Assembly (NCBI RefSeq): GCF_019091135.1
Contig: NZ_JAGXJW010000028.1
Coordinates: 38,191-102,190 of the forward strand
Source of the DNA: Cohnella sp. GbtcB17
GTDB lineage: Bacteria; Bacillota; Bacilli; Paenibacillales; Paenibacillaceae
DNA length: 64,000 bases
Direction of reading: 5' to 3'
Shown here: in pieces, positions 51,822 to 59,532 of the stretch
How positions within the stretch are numbered: position 1 is the first letter of the stretch
Layout of the letters: each line of letters opens with the position of its first letter
Notes under the pieces: model-generated
Database searches by the model: none
The model's input: the letters and a program-made list of their open reading frames with translations, nothing else
Told to the model about the DNA's origin: nothing
Program-made: the position numbers and the translations under genes

Positions 51822-51836
51822 AGGAGGATGCGGGTC

Positions 51837-52292
51837 ATGGGACGATCGATGGGGAGACTTGCGCTTCTCGCGGCGCTGATTGCGCTAGCCGTGCTGTTCG
51901 GCATGGAGATGGCGGATGACGGCATCCGGACCGTATACGGTCCGGTAAGCGGCGACGGTGCGACGATCGCGAGCGATGGAAATGCGGCAGGCAGCCGGGC
52001 GGAACAGCGGAGCCGTTATTATGCGGAGGAACCGCAGGGCATCGCGTACGACAGCGGGGCGGACGCTGCCGATGCGTCTGCGTCCGATAGCGGCAGGGGG
52101 CGTAAAACGCCCGACGCCTCGCGCGTTGGGCAAACGGGCGATAAGACGCAGGACCCGTATGCGATTCCTCGACCGGACGGAGAGCCGCTGGTCGACAGCC
52201 TGGCGGACAAGACGGCGTCAACGCTGCAGAAGTTGTCGCAGAGCGGCGTAAGAGCCGTCGTTTCGCTGTTCGACAAGCTATCCGGTTCATAA
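51837..52292 (+). CDS. yqxA: YqxA family protein (DUF3679)
   Basis: 151 aa from ATG 51837, 9 bp after AAAGGAGG; ATG 51828 touches the ribosome site and is less likely. One N-terminal membrane helix ending in VLFGMEMADDGI, the conserved FGME.A segment of YqxA, then a Gly/Ala/Asp-rich region and a C-terminal helix. YqxA follows spoIIP in B. subtilis; its function is unknown. The 15-bp gap to spoIIP indicates one operon. Confidence 0.82.
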   Translation: MGRSMGRLALLAALIALAVLFGMEMADDGIRTVYGPVSGDGATIASDGNAAGSRAEQRSRYYAEEPQGIAYDSGADAADASASDSGRGRKTPDASRVGQTGDKTQDPYAIPRPDGEPLVDSLADKTASTLQKLSQSGVRAVVSLFDKLSGS

Positions 52293-52326
52293 GGACTATA
52301 TTCCGGATTTAAGTCCTGCGACTTTT
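52292..52326 (+). terminator. Possible terminator after yqxA
   Basis: AGGACT (52292-52297) pairs with AGTCCT (52312-52317) around 14 nt, followed at a distance by TTTTT. Weak stem. Confidence 0.4.
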
Positions 52327-52424
52327 TGCCTTTTTGTGTGATCTGAGTTACAGAACCGTACCAGGTATCAATAGTAATATCGAATCACGACAGAGAGACA
52401 TTCAAGGATCGGGAGTGAGAGACT

Positions 52425-53411
52425 GTGCGGTTAGTTCGTGCAGACCAGCTGGCTGAAGGCGATAAGCTGGGAAAAAGCTTGTATACGTCCGATGGACGTC
52501 TTATATTGAGGCAGGGCGTCGTATTGGACCGGCGCCTGATCGAGGGCCTGAAAAAGCGCAGTCTCCGTTATTTGATGATCGAGACGACGGAGGCGTTCGG
52601 CACCGACCCTAAGGCGCTGAAGGAAAATCTGCGGGAACAAATGAAGGATCTGCTGAGTCACGTCATGGATACCGTCTTGCGCGGCGGCGCGGTACCCGTC
52701 GAGCCGGTGCTCGAATGGTCCGAGCACATGTCCCGGATCGTCATGGAAGAGCGGGATCTGCTGTACCATTTCGAGGATTTGCTGCGCTCGGATGCCAATC
52801 TGATCGCGCACAGCGTCAACGTATGCTTTTTGTCGATGCTGACGGCCAAAGCGCTCGGATACACCAGGCAGCAGATCCAGAATGTCGCCGTCGGCAGCCT
52901 GCTGCACGACATCGGGCTGTTCAGGCCGCACGACGGCACGATGGTCATCAACCATCCGCAGGTCGGATACGATCTGCTTCGTCAGTCTCCGGGCTTAGCG
53001 CAGCCTGCTCTGCGAATCGTGATGCAGCATCACGAGCAGATGGACGGCAGAGGCTTCCCGCATGGCACAAAAGGCGCGGAGCTGTCCGAGGAAGCGCAAA
53101 TTTGCGGGTTGTGCAGCGATTTCGACTATTTTATGAACGATCGGCTTGCGGACAAGCTGCCTTGTGGAGGAATTGAGTACGTAATGTCGAAAATAGATAC
53201 TTCATACAGCTATGCCGTCGTCCGCGGCTTCCTGAAGGCATTCGTCCCTTACCCGGTCGGAACTGAGCTCAGGCTGACCGGGGGGCTTCATGCGACTGTC
53301 GTCGAGCTGAACAAAGGACATCTGGCCAGGCCGATCGTCCGGCTGAGCCAGTTCGGCACGAAGTTCAACCTGATGGAGCATCCAAGCTTTATGGTGGAGG
53401 CTGTCGTCTGA
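52425..53411 (+). CDS. HD-GYP domain protein, possible c-di-GMP phosphodiesterase
   Basis: 328 aa, GTG start with GGGAGTGAGA upstream. Residues about 125-270 form an HD-GYP domain: His161-Asp162 in LLHDIG, His202-His203 in MQHHEQMDGRGFP, where GYP is read as GFP. The N-terminal 120 residues (LVRADQLAEGDKLGKSLYTSDGRLILRQGVVL) are of the type often found before HD-GYP domains. Such enzymes hydrolyse c-di-GMP. No sensor or membrane domain is present. It is not part of the B. subtilis block and precedes a Crp-type gene by 46 bp. Confidence 0.88.
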   Translation: MRLVRADQLAEGDKLGKSLYTSDGRLILRQGVVLDRRLIEGLKKRSLRYLMIETTEAFGTDPKALKENLREQMKDLLSHVMDTVLRGGAVPVEPVLEWSEHMSRIVMEERDLLYHFEDLLRSDANLIAHSVNVCFLSMLTAKALGYTRQQIQNVAVGSLLHDIGLFRPHDGTMVINHPQVGYDLLRQSPGLAQPALRIVMQHHEQMDGRGFPHGTKGAELSEEAQICGLCSDFDYFMNDRLADKLPCGGIEYVMSKIDTSYSYAVVRGFLKAFVPYPVGTELRLTGGLHATVVELNKGHLARPIVRLSQFGTKFNLMEHPSFMVEAVV

Positions 53412-53457
53412 AGGGGGGACGTTCGGTGCAGCTGCACATTCGCGCAAGGGGGCCATT

Positions 53458-54156
53458 ATGCCGATTACAGCCACCAAGCTGAGGACGATTCCGTTTTTTA
53501 AGGGCATCGATCCTGCATTGTTCGACCGCGTCCTCCCGTACGTCCAGGAAAAAGTGTACCGCAAAGGCGCGATTATATTCCTCGAGGGCAGCGAAGGCGA
53601 CGAGATTTACTTTATCCTCTCCGGCTCGGTCAGCATCCACACGATCAACAAATCCAAAAAAGTCGTTCTCGCGTTTTTCCACGAAGGGGACTACTTCGGC
53701 GAAATGGCGCTCATCAAGCCCGGTCTTGTGCGCTCGGCGACGGCGGAGACCGCGTCGCAGACCCGGCTGCTCTCGCTGCGGCGCTCGCATTTCCAGCTTC
53801 TGTTCGAGAACGACCGCAACTTGCTGCACTACCTCGTCGAAGATACGATGAACCGGCTTCGCAAGGCGAACCAGCAGATTTACGATCTTACCTTTCTCAG
53901 CGTCCGTTCGCGGATCATCAAGCGGCTCGCGACCTGGTGCGAGGAGTACGGCGGCGCTTCGGATCCGGCTGCGCCCGTCCGCATCCCGATCAAGCTTACG
54001 CATCAGCAGCTCGCAGACATGGTCGGCGCCGTGCGGGAGACGGTGTCCAAGGTGCTGCAGGACATGCAGGACGAGGACTTAATCCAGATTCAGCAGAAGA
54101 TGATTCAGGTCAACGACCGGACCCGGCTGGAAAAACTGCTTGATCACGACATATAG
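53458..54156 (+). CDS. Crp/Fnr family transcriptional regulator
   Basis: 232 aa behind CGCAAGGGGG. N-terminal cyclic-nucleotide-binding fold (about 12-125, with GSEGDEIYFILSGSVSIH and FHEGDYFGEMALIKPGLVRSATAET), a long dimerisation helix, and a C-terminal Crp-type winged helix (about 180-215, LTHQQLADMVGAVRETVSKVLQDM). No Cys cluster for an Fe-S centre is visible, so an oxygen-sensing Fnr role is unlikely. The ligand is unknown. It may be co-transcribed with the HD-GYP gene. Confidence 0.92.
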   Translation: MPITATKLRTIPFFKGIDPALFDRVLPYVQEKVYRKGAIIFLEGSEGDEIYFILSGSVSIHTINKSKKVVLAFFHEGDYFGEMALIKPGLVRSATAETASQTRLLSLRRSHFQLLFENDRNLLHYLVEDTMNRLRKANQQIYDLTFLSVRSRIIKRLATWCEEYGGASDPAAPVRIPIKLTHQQLADMVGAVRETVSKVLQDMQDEDLIQIQQKMIQVNDRTRLEKLLDHDI

Positions 54157-54157
54157 T

Positions 54158-54177
54158 TTGTGATAAATTAATCTCAA
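54158..54177. promoter_or_regulatory. Imperfect 20-bp palindrome after the Crp-type gene
   Basis: TTGTGAT-AAATTA-ATCTCAA agrees with its own reverse complement at 16 of 20 positions. TGTGA is the half-site of Crp/Fnr-family boxes, here with an 8-bp spacer to TCTCA. It starts 1 bp after the Crp stop codon. Confidence 0.4.
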
Positions 54178-54404
54178 CTTTGTTTAACTAAAGGGGAACA
54201 CCTTAATGTCTGCGATGGTTCTGAACTGATCAATTGGATAGCCCGCTAGAACGAGCGTGTCCGCGAGGGATCGATTTTTCGGTCTTTTGTTTCGTTGCGT
54301 CGTTCTGCGGCTCTGATTGCCAGGGAGGAACTGTCCGACATTCCGTCCATCGCTGCGGCGAGGAGCGGGAATGCGAACCGTGCCCATCAGGCACGGTTTT
54401 TTTT
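54178..54404 (+). other. Gene-less leader with intrinsic terminator upstream of mutS2-like gene
   Basis: The gap 54157-54468 (312 bp) has no supported gene. It ends with a strong terminator: AACCGTGCC (54376-54384) and GGCACGGTT (54390-54398), loop CATCA, then six T. Between the palindrome at 54158 and the terminator lie about 200 bases with GC-rich potential pairing. It may be the end of the Crp transcript, or a small RNA or attenuator for the following gene. I recognise no known riboswitch or T-box. Confidence 0.5.
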
Positions 54405-54468
54405 GCGCATTTTTCGCCGTGTTCGAACGTTCGTTCATTCCCCTAAACAAAGGAGCATCTCCCTAATC

Positions 54469-56466
54469 ATGAGACAAACTTCCCTCGATAAATTAGAATA
54501 CGCACGCGCCATTGAGGCCGTCGTCTCCCGGACTTCCACTTATTTGGGCCGCCGACTTGCCGAGCGCCTCGCCCCGCTCACGGACGCCCGCGTCATCGCC
54601 GCGCGCCTCGCGGAGACCGAGGAGGCTCGCGCGATGATCGACAAGGGCATGCATGTCCCGCTGCCGTCCATGGACGGCATGGAGGAACTGCTGGGTCTGC
54701 TCGGCACCGGCTACGTCCCGGACGAGCGGCAGTTCGGCCAGCTGGCGCAATTCGTCCGGAGCTGCGGCCAATTGCGGCGGTTTATGGCTTCCAAAGCGGC
54801 CCTCGCGCCGACGGTAGCCGCTTATGCTTCGTCCATGCACGAGCTGGGCGGATTGCTCGCCGAGATCGAGGGTTGCATCGATCGGGGCCGCATTGTGGAC
54901 GGCGCGAGCCAGGAGCTCGGGCGCGTCCGGCGCAAGCTGCGGCAGGCGGAGGAAAAGCTGCAGAAGCGGCTGGACAGCCTGCTGTCGAAGCATGCCGAGC
55001 ATTTGCAGGACCGGATCGTGAGCACGCGTGGCGGACGTTATGTGCTGTCGGTCAAAAAAGAGCATCGGCGCAAGGTATCCGGCAGCGTGCTCGACGAATC
55101 GGCGAGCGGACAGACGGTGTTCGGGGAGCCGTCGGAGGCGGCGGGCCTGCAGATGGAGCTGTCCGCGCTCCGCGCCGTGGGGCAGCGCGAGGAGCTGCAG
55201 GTGCTCGCACGGCTGACGGGCGAAGCGGAGCTTGCGCTGCCCCAGCTGTCCGTGAACGCGGAGTCGGTGGCGCACTACGACTTCCTGCTGGCGAAGGCGA
55301 AGTGGGCGCTCGCGATCGGCGCGCTGCCGCCGTCGCTCACGGACGACGGCACGTTTGAGCTGCGCGCGGCGCGGCATCCTTTTCTAAGCGCCACGCCGGT
55401 GCCGCTCGATATCGCCATGGACGCGAGCTACCGGTCGCTGCTCATCACCGGGCCCAATACGGGTGGCAAGACCGTCGCGCTCAAGACCGTCGGACTGCTC
55501 ACGCTGATGGCGCAGACCGGCTTGCTGATACCGGCCGCCGCGGGCAGCCGTGTCGGCGTATTTAACGCGATCGAAGCGGATATCGGCGACGGACAGAGTC
55601 TGGACCGCTCGCTCAGCACCTTTTCCTCGCATATCCGCAACGTCACCGATATTCTGGCCGTCTCGGACGGCGCGACGCTCGTGCTGCTCGACGAGCTCGC
55701 GACAGGGACCGATCCCGGCGAAGGCGTCGGCCTGTCGATCGCCGTGCACGAGGAGCTGTACCGGCGCGGCGCCGCCGTGCTCGCGACGACGCATTTTAAC
55801 GAGATCAAGGAATACGCCCGCGTCGCGCCTGGCTTCCGCAATGCCCGCATGGCTTTCGCCGAAGAGACGCTGCAGCCGCTCTATCGTCTCGATATGGGCG
55901 AGGCCGGCGACAGCTATGCGTTCGTCATCGCGCGGAAGTTCGGCATCGACGACAGCATCATCGCCAGAGCTAAAGAGATCGCCCGGGGGTTGAAGGGCGG
56001 CGAAGGGGTCGTCGGAAGCGGGAACGTGCCGCGGGAAGGCGTGCAAGGTATACTGCCCCCGGCTGCGATCGAAGCGGATGGAGCCGATGCATCCGCGAGG
56101 CAGATGGCGCGTCCGGCCAGAGGCTCCGGCGCAGGCGAGGCGAAGGCTGAAGGCCGGGAAGCTCCCGCCTCCCCGCCGCCGCCCGAGTTCGGCATGGGGG
56201 ACGTCGTCTGGATCCCGTCGCTCGGCCAGCGCGGCGTCGTCTACCGGCTCGCCGACGAGCGAGGCAACCTCATCGTTCAAGTCCGCGGCGTCAAGCAGCT
56301 CATCAACCGCAAACGGGTGCAGCTTCAAATCGAGAGCAAGCACCTGTACCCGGACGATTACGACATGGATATCGTCTTCGACTCGGTCGAGAACCGCAAG
56401 AAACGCAGCCTGATGGCCAAGCGGCACGTCGAGGGGCTGAAAATCGAGCGCGAGGAACTGGAGTGA
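54469..56466 (+). CDS. MutS2-like ATPase lacking the Smr domain
   Basis: 665 aa from ATG 54469 behind AAAGGAGC; an extended reading frame upstream passes through the terminator and is rejected. MutS domain III/core (about 20-300), Walker A GPNTGGKT (from residue 329), Walker B LLDELATGTDP (around 406-415) and ATTHFNEIKEYA. After a low-complexity linker the protein ends in a KOW-like segment (GDVVWIPSLGQRGVVYRL) and a helix. B. subtilis MutS2 has 785 aa and a C-terminal Smr nuclease, which is missing here. It could be a paralogue of the full-length protein. Confidence 0.88.
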   Translation: MRQTSLDKLEYARAIEAVVSRTSTYLGRRLAERLAPLTDARVIAARLAETEEARAMIDKGMHVPLPSMDGMEELLGLLGTGYVPDERQFGQLAQFVRSCGQLRRFMASKAALAPTVAAYASSMHELGGLLAEIEGCIDRGRIVDGASQELGRVRRKLRQAEEKLQKRLDSLLSKHAEHLQDRIVSTRGGRYVLSVKKEHRRKVSGSVLDESASGQTVFGEPSEAAGLQMELSALRAVGQREELQVLARLTGEAELALPQLSVNAESVAHYDFLLAKAKWALAIGALPPSLTDDGTFELRAARHPFLSATPVPLDIAMDASYRSLLITGPNTGGKTVALKTVGLLTLMAQTGLLIPAAAGSRVGVFNAIEADIGDGQSLDRSLSTFSSHIRNVTDILAVSDGATLVLLDELATGTDPGEGVGLSIAVHEELYRRGAAVLATTHFNEIKEYARVAPGFRNARMAFAEETLQPLYRLDMGEAGDSYAFVIARKFGIDDSIIARAKEIARGLKGGEGVVGSGNVPREGVQGILPPAAIEADGADASARQMARPARGSGAGEAKAEGREAPASPPPPEFGMGDVVWIPSLGQRGVVYRLADERGNLIVQVRGVKQLINRKRVQLQIESKHLYPDDYDMDIVFDSVENRKKRSLMAKRHVEGLKIEREELE

Positions 56467-56518
56467 AAAAGCAGCCGCATCAGTGAGCGCGGCTGCGCAT
56501 ACAGGACATGAGTTCGTC

Positions 56519-56548
56519 AACCGCATCTTTAAGGGATGCGGTTTTTTT
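56519..56548 (+). terminator. Terminator of the mutS2-like gene
   Basis: AACCGCATC (56519-56527) and GATGCGGTT (56535-56543) with a 7-nt loop, ending in a run of seven T. A second hairpin GCAGCCGC / GCGGCTGC (about 56473-56499) lies just after the stop codon. Confidence 0.88.
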
Positions 56549-56590
56549 ATAAAGCGAGACGATCGCCCGGATGCGCGAGCCAAACCGCCG

Positions 56591-56794
56591 CGAGCCTCTT
56601 TTAGAGAAGGCGATTACTCCTATGCACGGTCCAAACCGCTGATCGCCTCTTCTAGAGTAGGCGATATCCCCAATTCGCGGCCCGAAGCGCCCATCGCCCC
56701 TCCTAGAGAAGGCGAACGCGCCGATGTGCGGCCCAAACCGCCGAACGCCTCTTCTAGAGTAGGCTATATTCCCGATATGCGGCAAGCCACCGAG
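56591..56794. repeat. 51-bp tandem repeat array, family I, four units
   Basis: Cores start at 56591, 56642, 56693 and 56744, exactly 51 bp apart. The best core (56642-56665) has ATCGCCT / AGGCGAT arms around a 10-nt loop CTTCTAGAGT, the same arms and loop length as the array at 7186-7596. The remaining 27 bp carry GCGGnCCAAACCGC-like sequence unrelated to the first array. The array lies 42 bp after the mutS2-like terminator and before the convergent gene at 56868, and accounts for about half of the 401-bp gap 56467-56867; the rest shows only terminators and a decayed half unit near 56572. Confidence 0.92.
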
Positions 56795-56867
56795 AGACAA
56801 CGTGGATTCAGTCATAGTGTCGTCGAGCAGGCGTTAGTCCGTGGTTCGCACGCGTTGGAGTTGGCGG

Positions 56868-57932
56868 CTAGCTAAGCCCAGCCGGCGATACGTCATCCAT
56901 CCCGAGCAGGAGCGCAGCGATTTCCCTGATTTTCTCCGTCGGTCCCGTAAAATGGAATACTTGCGATTCATCCGTCGTCCACCCGGGTCTGTCGATCGCC
57001 AGGCCGGGCGATTGGTATTCGAGCTCGGCGAAGCCGCCCAGTTGACCGCCGTCGTTGTAAATCTGCATGCAGGAGCCTAAATAATCGGGCCGATCCGGCG
57101 GATAGTCGGGATAGACGCCGGCGGGATTTACGCTGAACTGGCGGACCAGAAGGCTGCTCTCGGATGCGTCAAGCCTGCGGATATAGCCGTAGCGGCCGGT
57201 CGAAGCGATGGCGTCGAACGAGAGCTTGTAGCTGTAGCTGCCGCGGCATGGAATGCGGACGCCGCCGGCCGTCGTCGCGATGCCTGCCGGCTCCCGCTGC
57301 GCGAACATCGTCATCGGCGCCACAGGACCGCGCGTCGGCACCAGCGCTACGCCGCCGGCCGGCACCTGCATGATGCTCCAGAGGCTGCAGCAGCCTGACT
57401 TTGCGGCATCGTCGCTTCTCTTCTGCGCGACAGGCGTCAATTCCAGATCCGTTTGGACCTCGTATCCGACATAGCGGACGCCGTCCCATTCTCGCGCTGC
57501 CAGGGACGCATTCATGCGAAGCGGATTCGGCAGCGTCGCAAACCGTTTTTCCAGGTCCAAGCGGATTCGGGCGCCCGAGGTGCGGTGGGACAGCTCGCTA
57601 GTCATCCGGACAACCGCCTCGCGTCCGGTGGCCGCCTTTAATGCCCACTGACCTGGATCGAGCTGCGGCGGAATCGCGTAGCTGCCTGCGCTGTCCGTAA
57701 AAAATTCGATCTCAGGGCTGATCCAGGTGCGGTCGCCGCCCGTATTCCAGCCGCCGGCATCGAGCGCCGCCGCATTCGTCCAAAATGACGCGCCGGCTTG
57801 CCCGCCCGGCACAGTCATATCGTGCACGCGCCCTCCACGCACGAGGGCAAGCAGCGTTCCGCCGTCTTCGCCGGTCAGTTTAACGTAAGGCTCGCCCAGT
57901 TGCTTCAGATGCGCTTCCCGCGTTTCGGACAT
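56868..57932 (-). CDS. Hypothetical protein, possible aldose-mutarotase-like fold
   Basis: 354 aa from ATG 57932 behind GGGGAGATACGG; the longer frame overlaps the GntR gene. Soluble, beta-rich, with segments suggestive of galactose-mutarotase-like sugar-binding sandwiches (LLALVRGGRVHDMTVPGG; GGDRTWISPEIEFF; YVGYEVQTDLELTP). I cannot name the family with certainty. It is 11 bp after the GntR regulator and co-transcribed with it, next to a divergent sugar-acid-type operon, so a role in sugar binding or epimerisation is plausible. Confidence 0.7.
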   Translation of the reverse strand: MSETREAHLKQLGEPYVKLTGEDGGTLLALVRGGRVHDMTVPGGQAGASFWTNAAALDAGGWNTGGDRTWISPEIEFFTDSAGSYAIPPQLDPGQWALKAATGREAVVRMTSELSHRTSGARIRLDLEKRFATLPNPLRMNASLAAREWDGVRYVGYEVQTDLELTPVAQKRSDDAAKSGCCSLWSIMQVPAGGVALVPTRGPVAPMTMFAQREPAGIATTAGGVRIPCRGSYSYKLSFDAIASTGRYGYIRRLDASESSLLVRQFSVNPAGVYPDYPPDRPDYLGSCMQIYNDGGQLGGFAELEYQSPGLAIDRPGWTTDESQVFHFTGPTEKIREIAALLLGMDDVSPAGLS

Positions 57933-57943
57933 CCGTATCTCCC

Positions 57944-58615
57944 CTAATCCGTCTCTTCGTCGAAGCACAGCAGGCAGTCTTCGTCCCGGATATGCCGGGT
58001 CCACAGTTCTTCGATCCGTTCGTCGCTCTCGCTGCGCAGCGCCGACACCAGCGCCGCATGTTCCGCCGGCACCCGTCCGAGGTCGCCGAACGCGCCGGTG
58101 TTTTTAATGAAGTGCAGCCGCAGCCGGTTCACGATGCCAAGCCAGATCTGCTGCGTGTGAGTCGACTCGTCGAGCGACAGCACCTGCTCGTGGAAACGAA
58201 TATCCGCCTCTGCCAGCGCGAACAAGTCATTCTCGGTCGCTGCGCGCTTCATCTCCTCCACAATTGCCTCGAGCGCCGCAAAAAACGCTTCGTCCCGCTT
58301 GCCGCGGCTCTGCTTCAGCACGAACAGCTCCAGTTGCAGCCGTACCGGAATCAGCAGTCCGACGACCTCATCCTTGCGCACGTCGGCGACCGCCGTCTCC
58401 CTGTAAGGAGCGCTCACGACGAGGCCGAGCGCCTCCAAATCCCGAAGCGCCTCGCGGAGCGGACCGCGGCTGACGTTCATTTGCTTCGAGATATCAAGCT
58501 CCCGAAGTTTGTCACCCGGCTTCAGGTGTCCGCGCACGATCGCGTCGCGGATATCGGCGAACACGCGTTGCCGCAATGACAGGTTTTCCTGGCTTTTGAA
58601 TTGATAGGGGTTCAT
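57944..58615 (-). CDS. GntR family regulator, FadR/FCD subfamily
   Basis: 223 aa from ATG 58615 with GGGAG upstream. N-terminal winged helix (LSLRQRVFADIRDAIVRGHLKPGDKLRELDISKQMNVSRGPLREALRDLEALGL, in pieces, residues about 12-70) and a C-terminal all-helical FCD ligand domain with metal-ligand-type Asp and His residues (ADIRFHEQVL; EHAALVSAL). FCD regulators usually respond to organic acids or sugar acids. It lies divergently from the operon starting at 58791, and the palindrome at 58716 is its probable operator. Confidence 0.92.
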   Translation of the reverse strand: MNPYQFKSQENLSLRQRVFADIRDAIVRGHLKPGDKLRELDISKQMNVSRGPLREALRDLEALGLVVSAPYRETAVADVRKDEVVGLLIPVRLQLELFVLKQSRGKRDEAFFAALEAIVEEMKRAATENDLFALAEADIRFHEQVLSLDESTHTQQIWLGIVNRLRLHFIKNTGAFGDLGRVPAEHAALVSALRSESDERIEELWTRHIRDEDCLLCFDEETD

Positions 58616-58715
58616 ATCTAAGACTCCCAGCTTGGTATAGTTCGAACGTTTGATAGGCGATGCCCCCAGTATAGTGCAGCGCAACATTAAATTCAACGAT
58701 CAATTGACGATAATC

Positions 58716-58750
58716 GATTGTTGACAATCTACCAAAACGGCATTTAAGAT
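58716..58750 (+). promoter_or_regulatory. Promoter of the 58791-63738 operon with GntR operator
   Basis: TTGACA (58721-58726), 18 bp, TAAGAT (58745-58750). The -35 lies within GATTGT-TG-ACAATC (58716-58729), a perfect palindrome with 6-bp arms of the TTGTnnACAA type common for FCD-family GntR proteins. Binding there would block RNA polymerase. Confidence 0.7.
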
Positions 58751-58790
58751 GGGCTCATAACCTTTAGCGCCTGTGAGGAGGAAAGTGGAG

Positions 58791-59501
58791 ATGAACATTT
58801 TGGCCATTTGCGCGCATCCGGACGACGCCGAGATTTTGTGCGGCGGTACGCTGGCGAAGTATGCGGCGCGCGGCGACAAGGTTACGATCGCGATCTCGAC
58901 TAACGGCGAGGTCGGGTCGCCGACGCTGTCCAAGCCGGAGATCGCCGAGCTTCGCCGGCAGGAAGCGAAGGCCGCCGCGGATCTGATCGGCGCGGACCTG
59001 ATCTGGATGGGATACCCGGACGAGTTCCTCTTCGATACCGAGAAGACGCGCCTCGATTTTATCGAGGCGATGCGGGCGAGCGGGGCCGAAGTCGTGCTGA
59101 CGCACTGGCCGGACGATCTGTACAATCCGGACCATACGCTGACCGGCCGGATCGCCAACGATGTTGCCATCATGACGACCGTGCCGAATATCGTGACCGC
59201 CAGTCCCGCGCTGAAGAAGATCCCGATCGTTTATTTCGTCGACAGCATGGCCGGCATCGGCTTCCAGCCTGACGAGTACGTGGATATTACGGACTATATC
59301 GATACGAAAAAACGAATGCTGGCCGCGCACGAGAGTCAGGTCGGGGATTGGCTGCAGGATCAGTACGGCTCCAACGCAATGGAGATGGTTGAGGTGATCT
59401 CGCGCTTTCGTGGCATTCAATGCGGCGTCCGGTACGCGGAAGGGTTTATCCGGGCCAAGGCGTATCCGCGTAACATCGTCGGCACGCTGCTGCCGTGGTG
59501 A
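58791..59501 (+). CDS. PIG-L family deacetylase
   Basis: 236 aa from ATG 58791 behind GAGGAGG. The zinc site is visible: AHPDDAE (residues 8-14) and the later HWPDDLYNPDH segment. PIG-L/BshB-type enzymes remove acetyl groups from N-acetylglucosamine-containing small molecules. Here it opens an operon of carbohydrate-catabolic genes controlled by a GntR protein, so it may deacetylate a sugar substrate rather than act in bacillithiol synthesis (inference). Confidence 0.88.
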   Translation: MNILAICAHPDDAEILCGGTLAKYAARGDKVTIAISTNGEVGSPTLSKPEIAELRRQEAKAAADLIGADLIWMGYPDEFLFDTEKTRLDFIEAMRASGAEVVLTHWPDDLYNPDHTLTGRIANDVAIMTTVPNIVTASPALKKIPIVYFVDSMAGIGFQPDEYVDITDYIDTKKRMLAAHESQVGDWLQDQYGSNAMEMVEVISRFRGIQCGVRYAEGFIRAKAYPRNIVGTLLPW

Positions 59502-59532
59502 CGCGAGAGCGGGGATGAAAGGGGAGGCGAAA

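Noticed and set aside
54295..54468. Longer N-terminus of the MutS2-like protein
   Set aside because: It would translate an intrinsic terminator; ATG 54469 has AAAGGAGC upstream and begins the conserved domain.
56483..56875. Small protein across array 4
   Set aside because: It begins before and runs through the mutS2-like terminator and the repeat units; no conserved sequence is visible.
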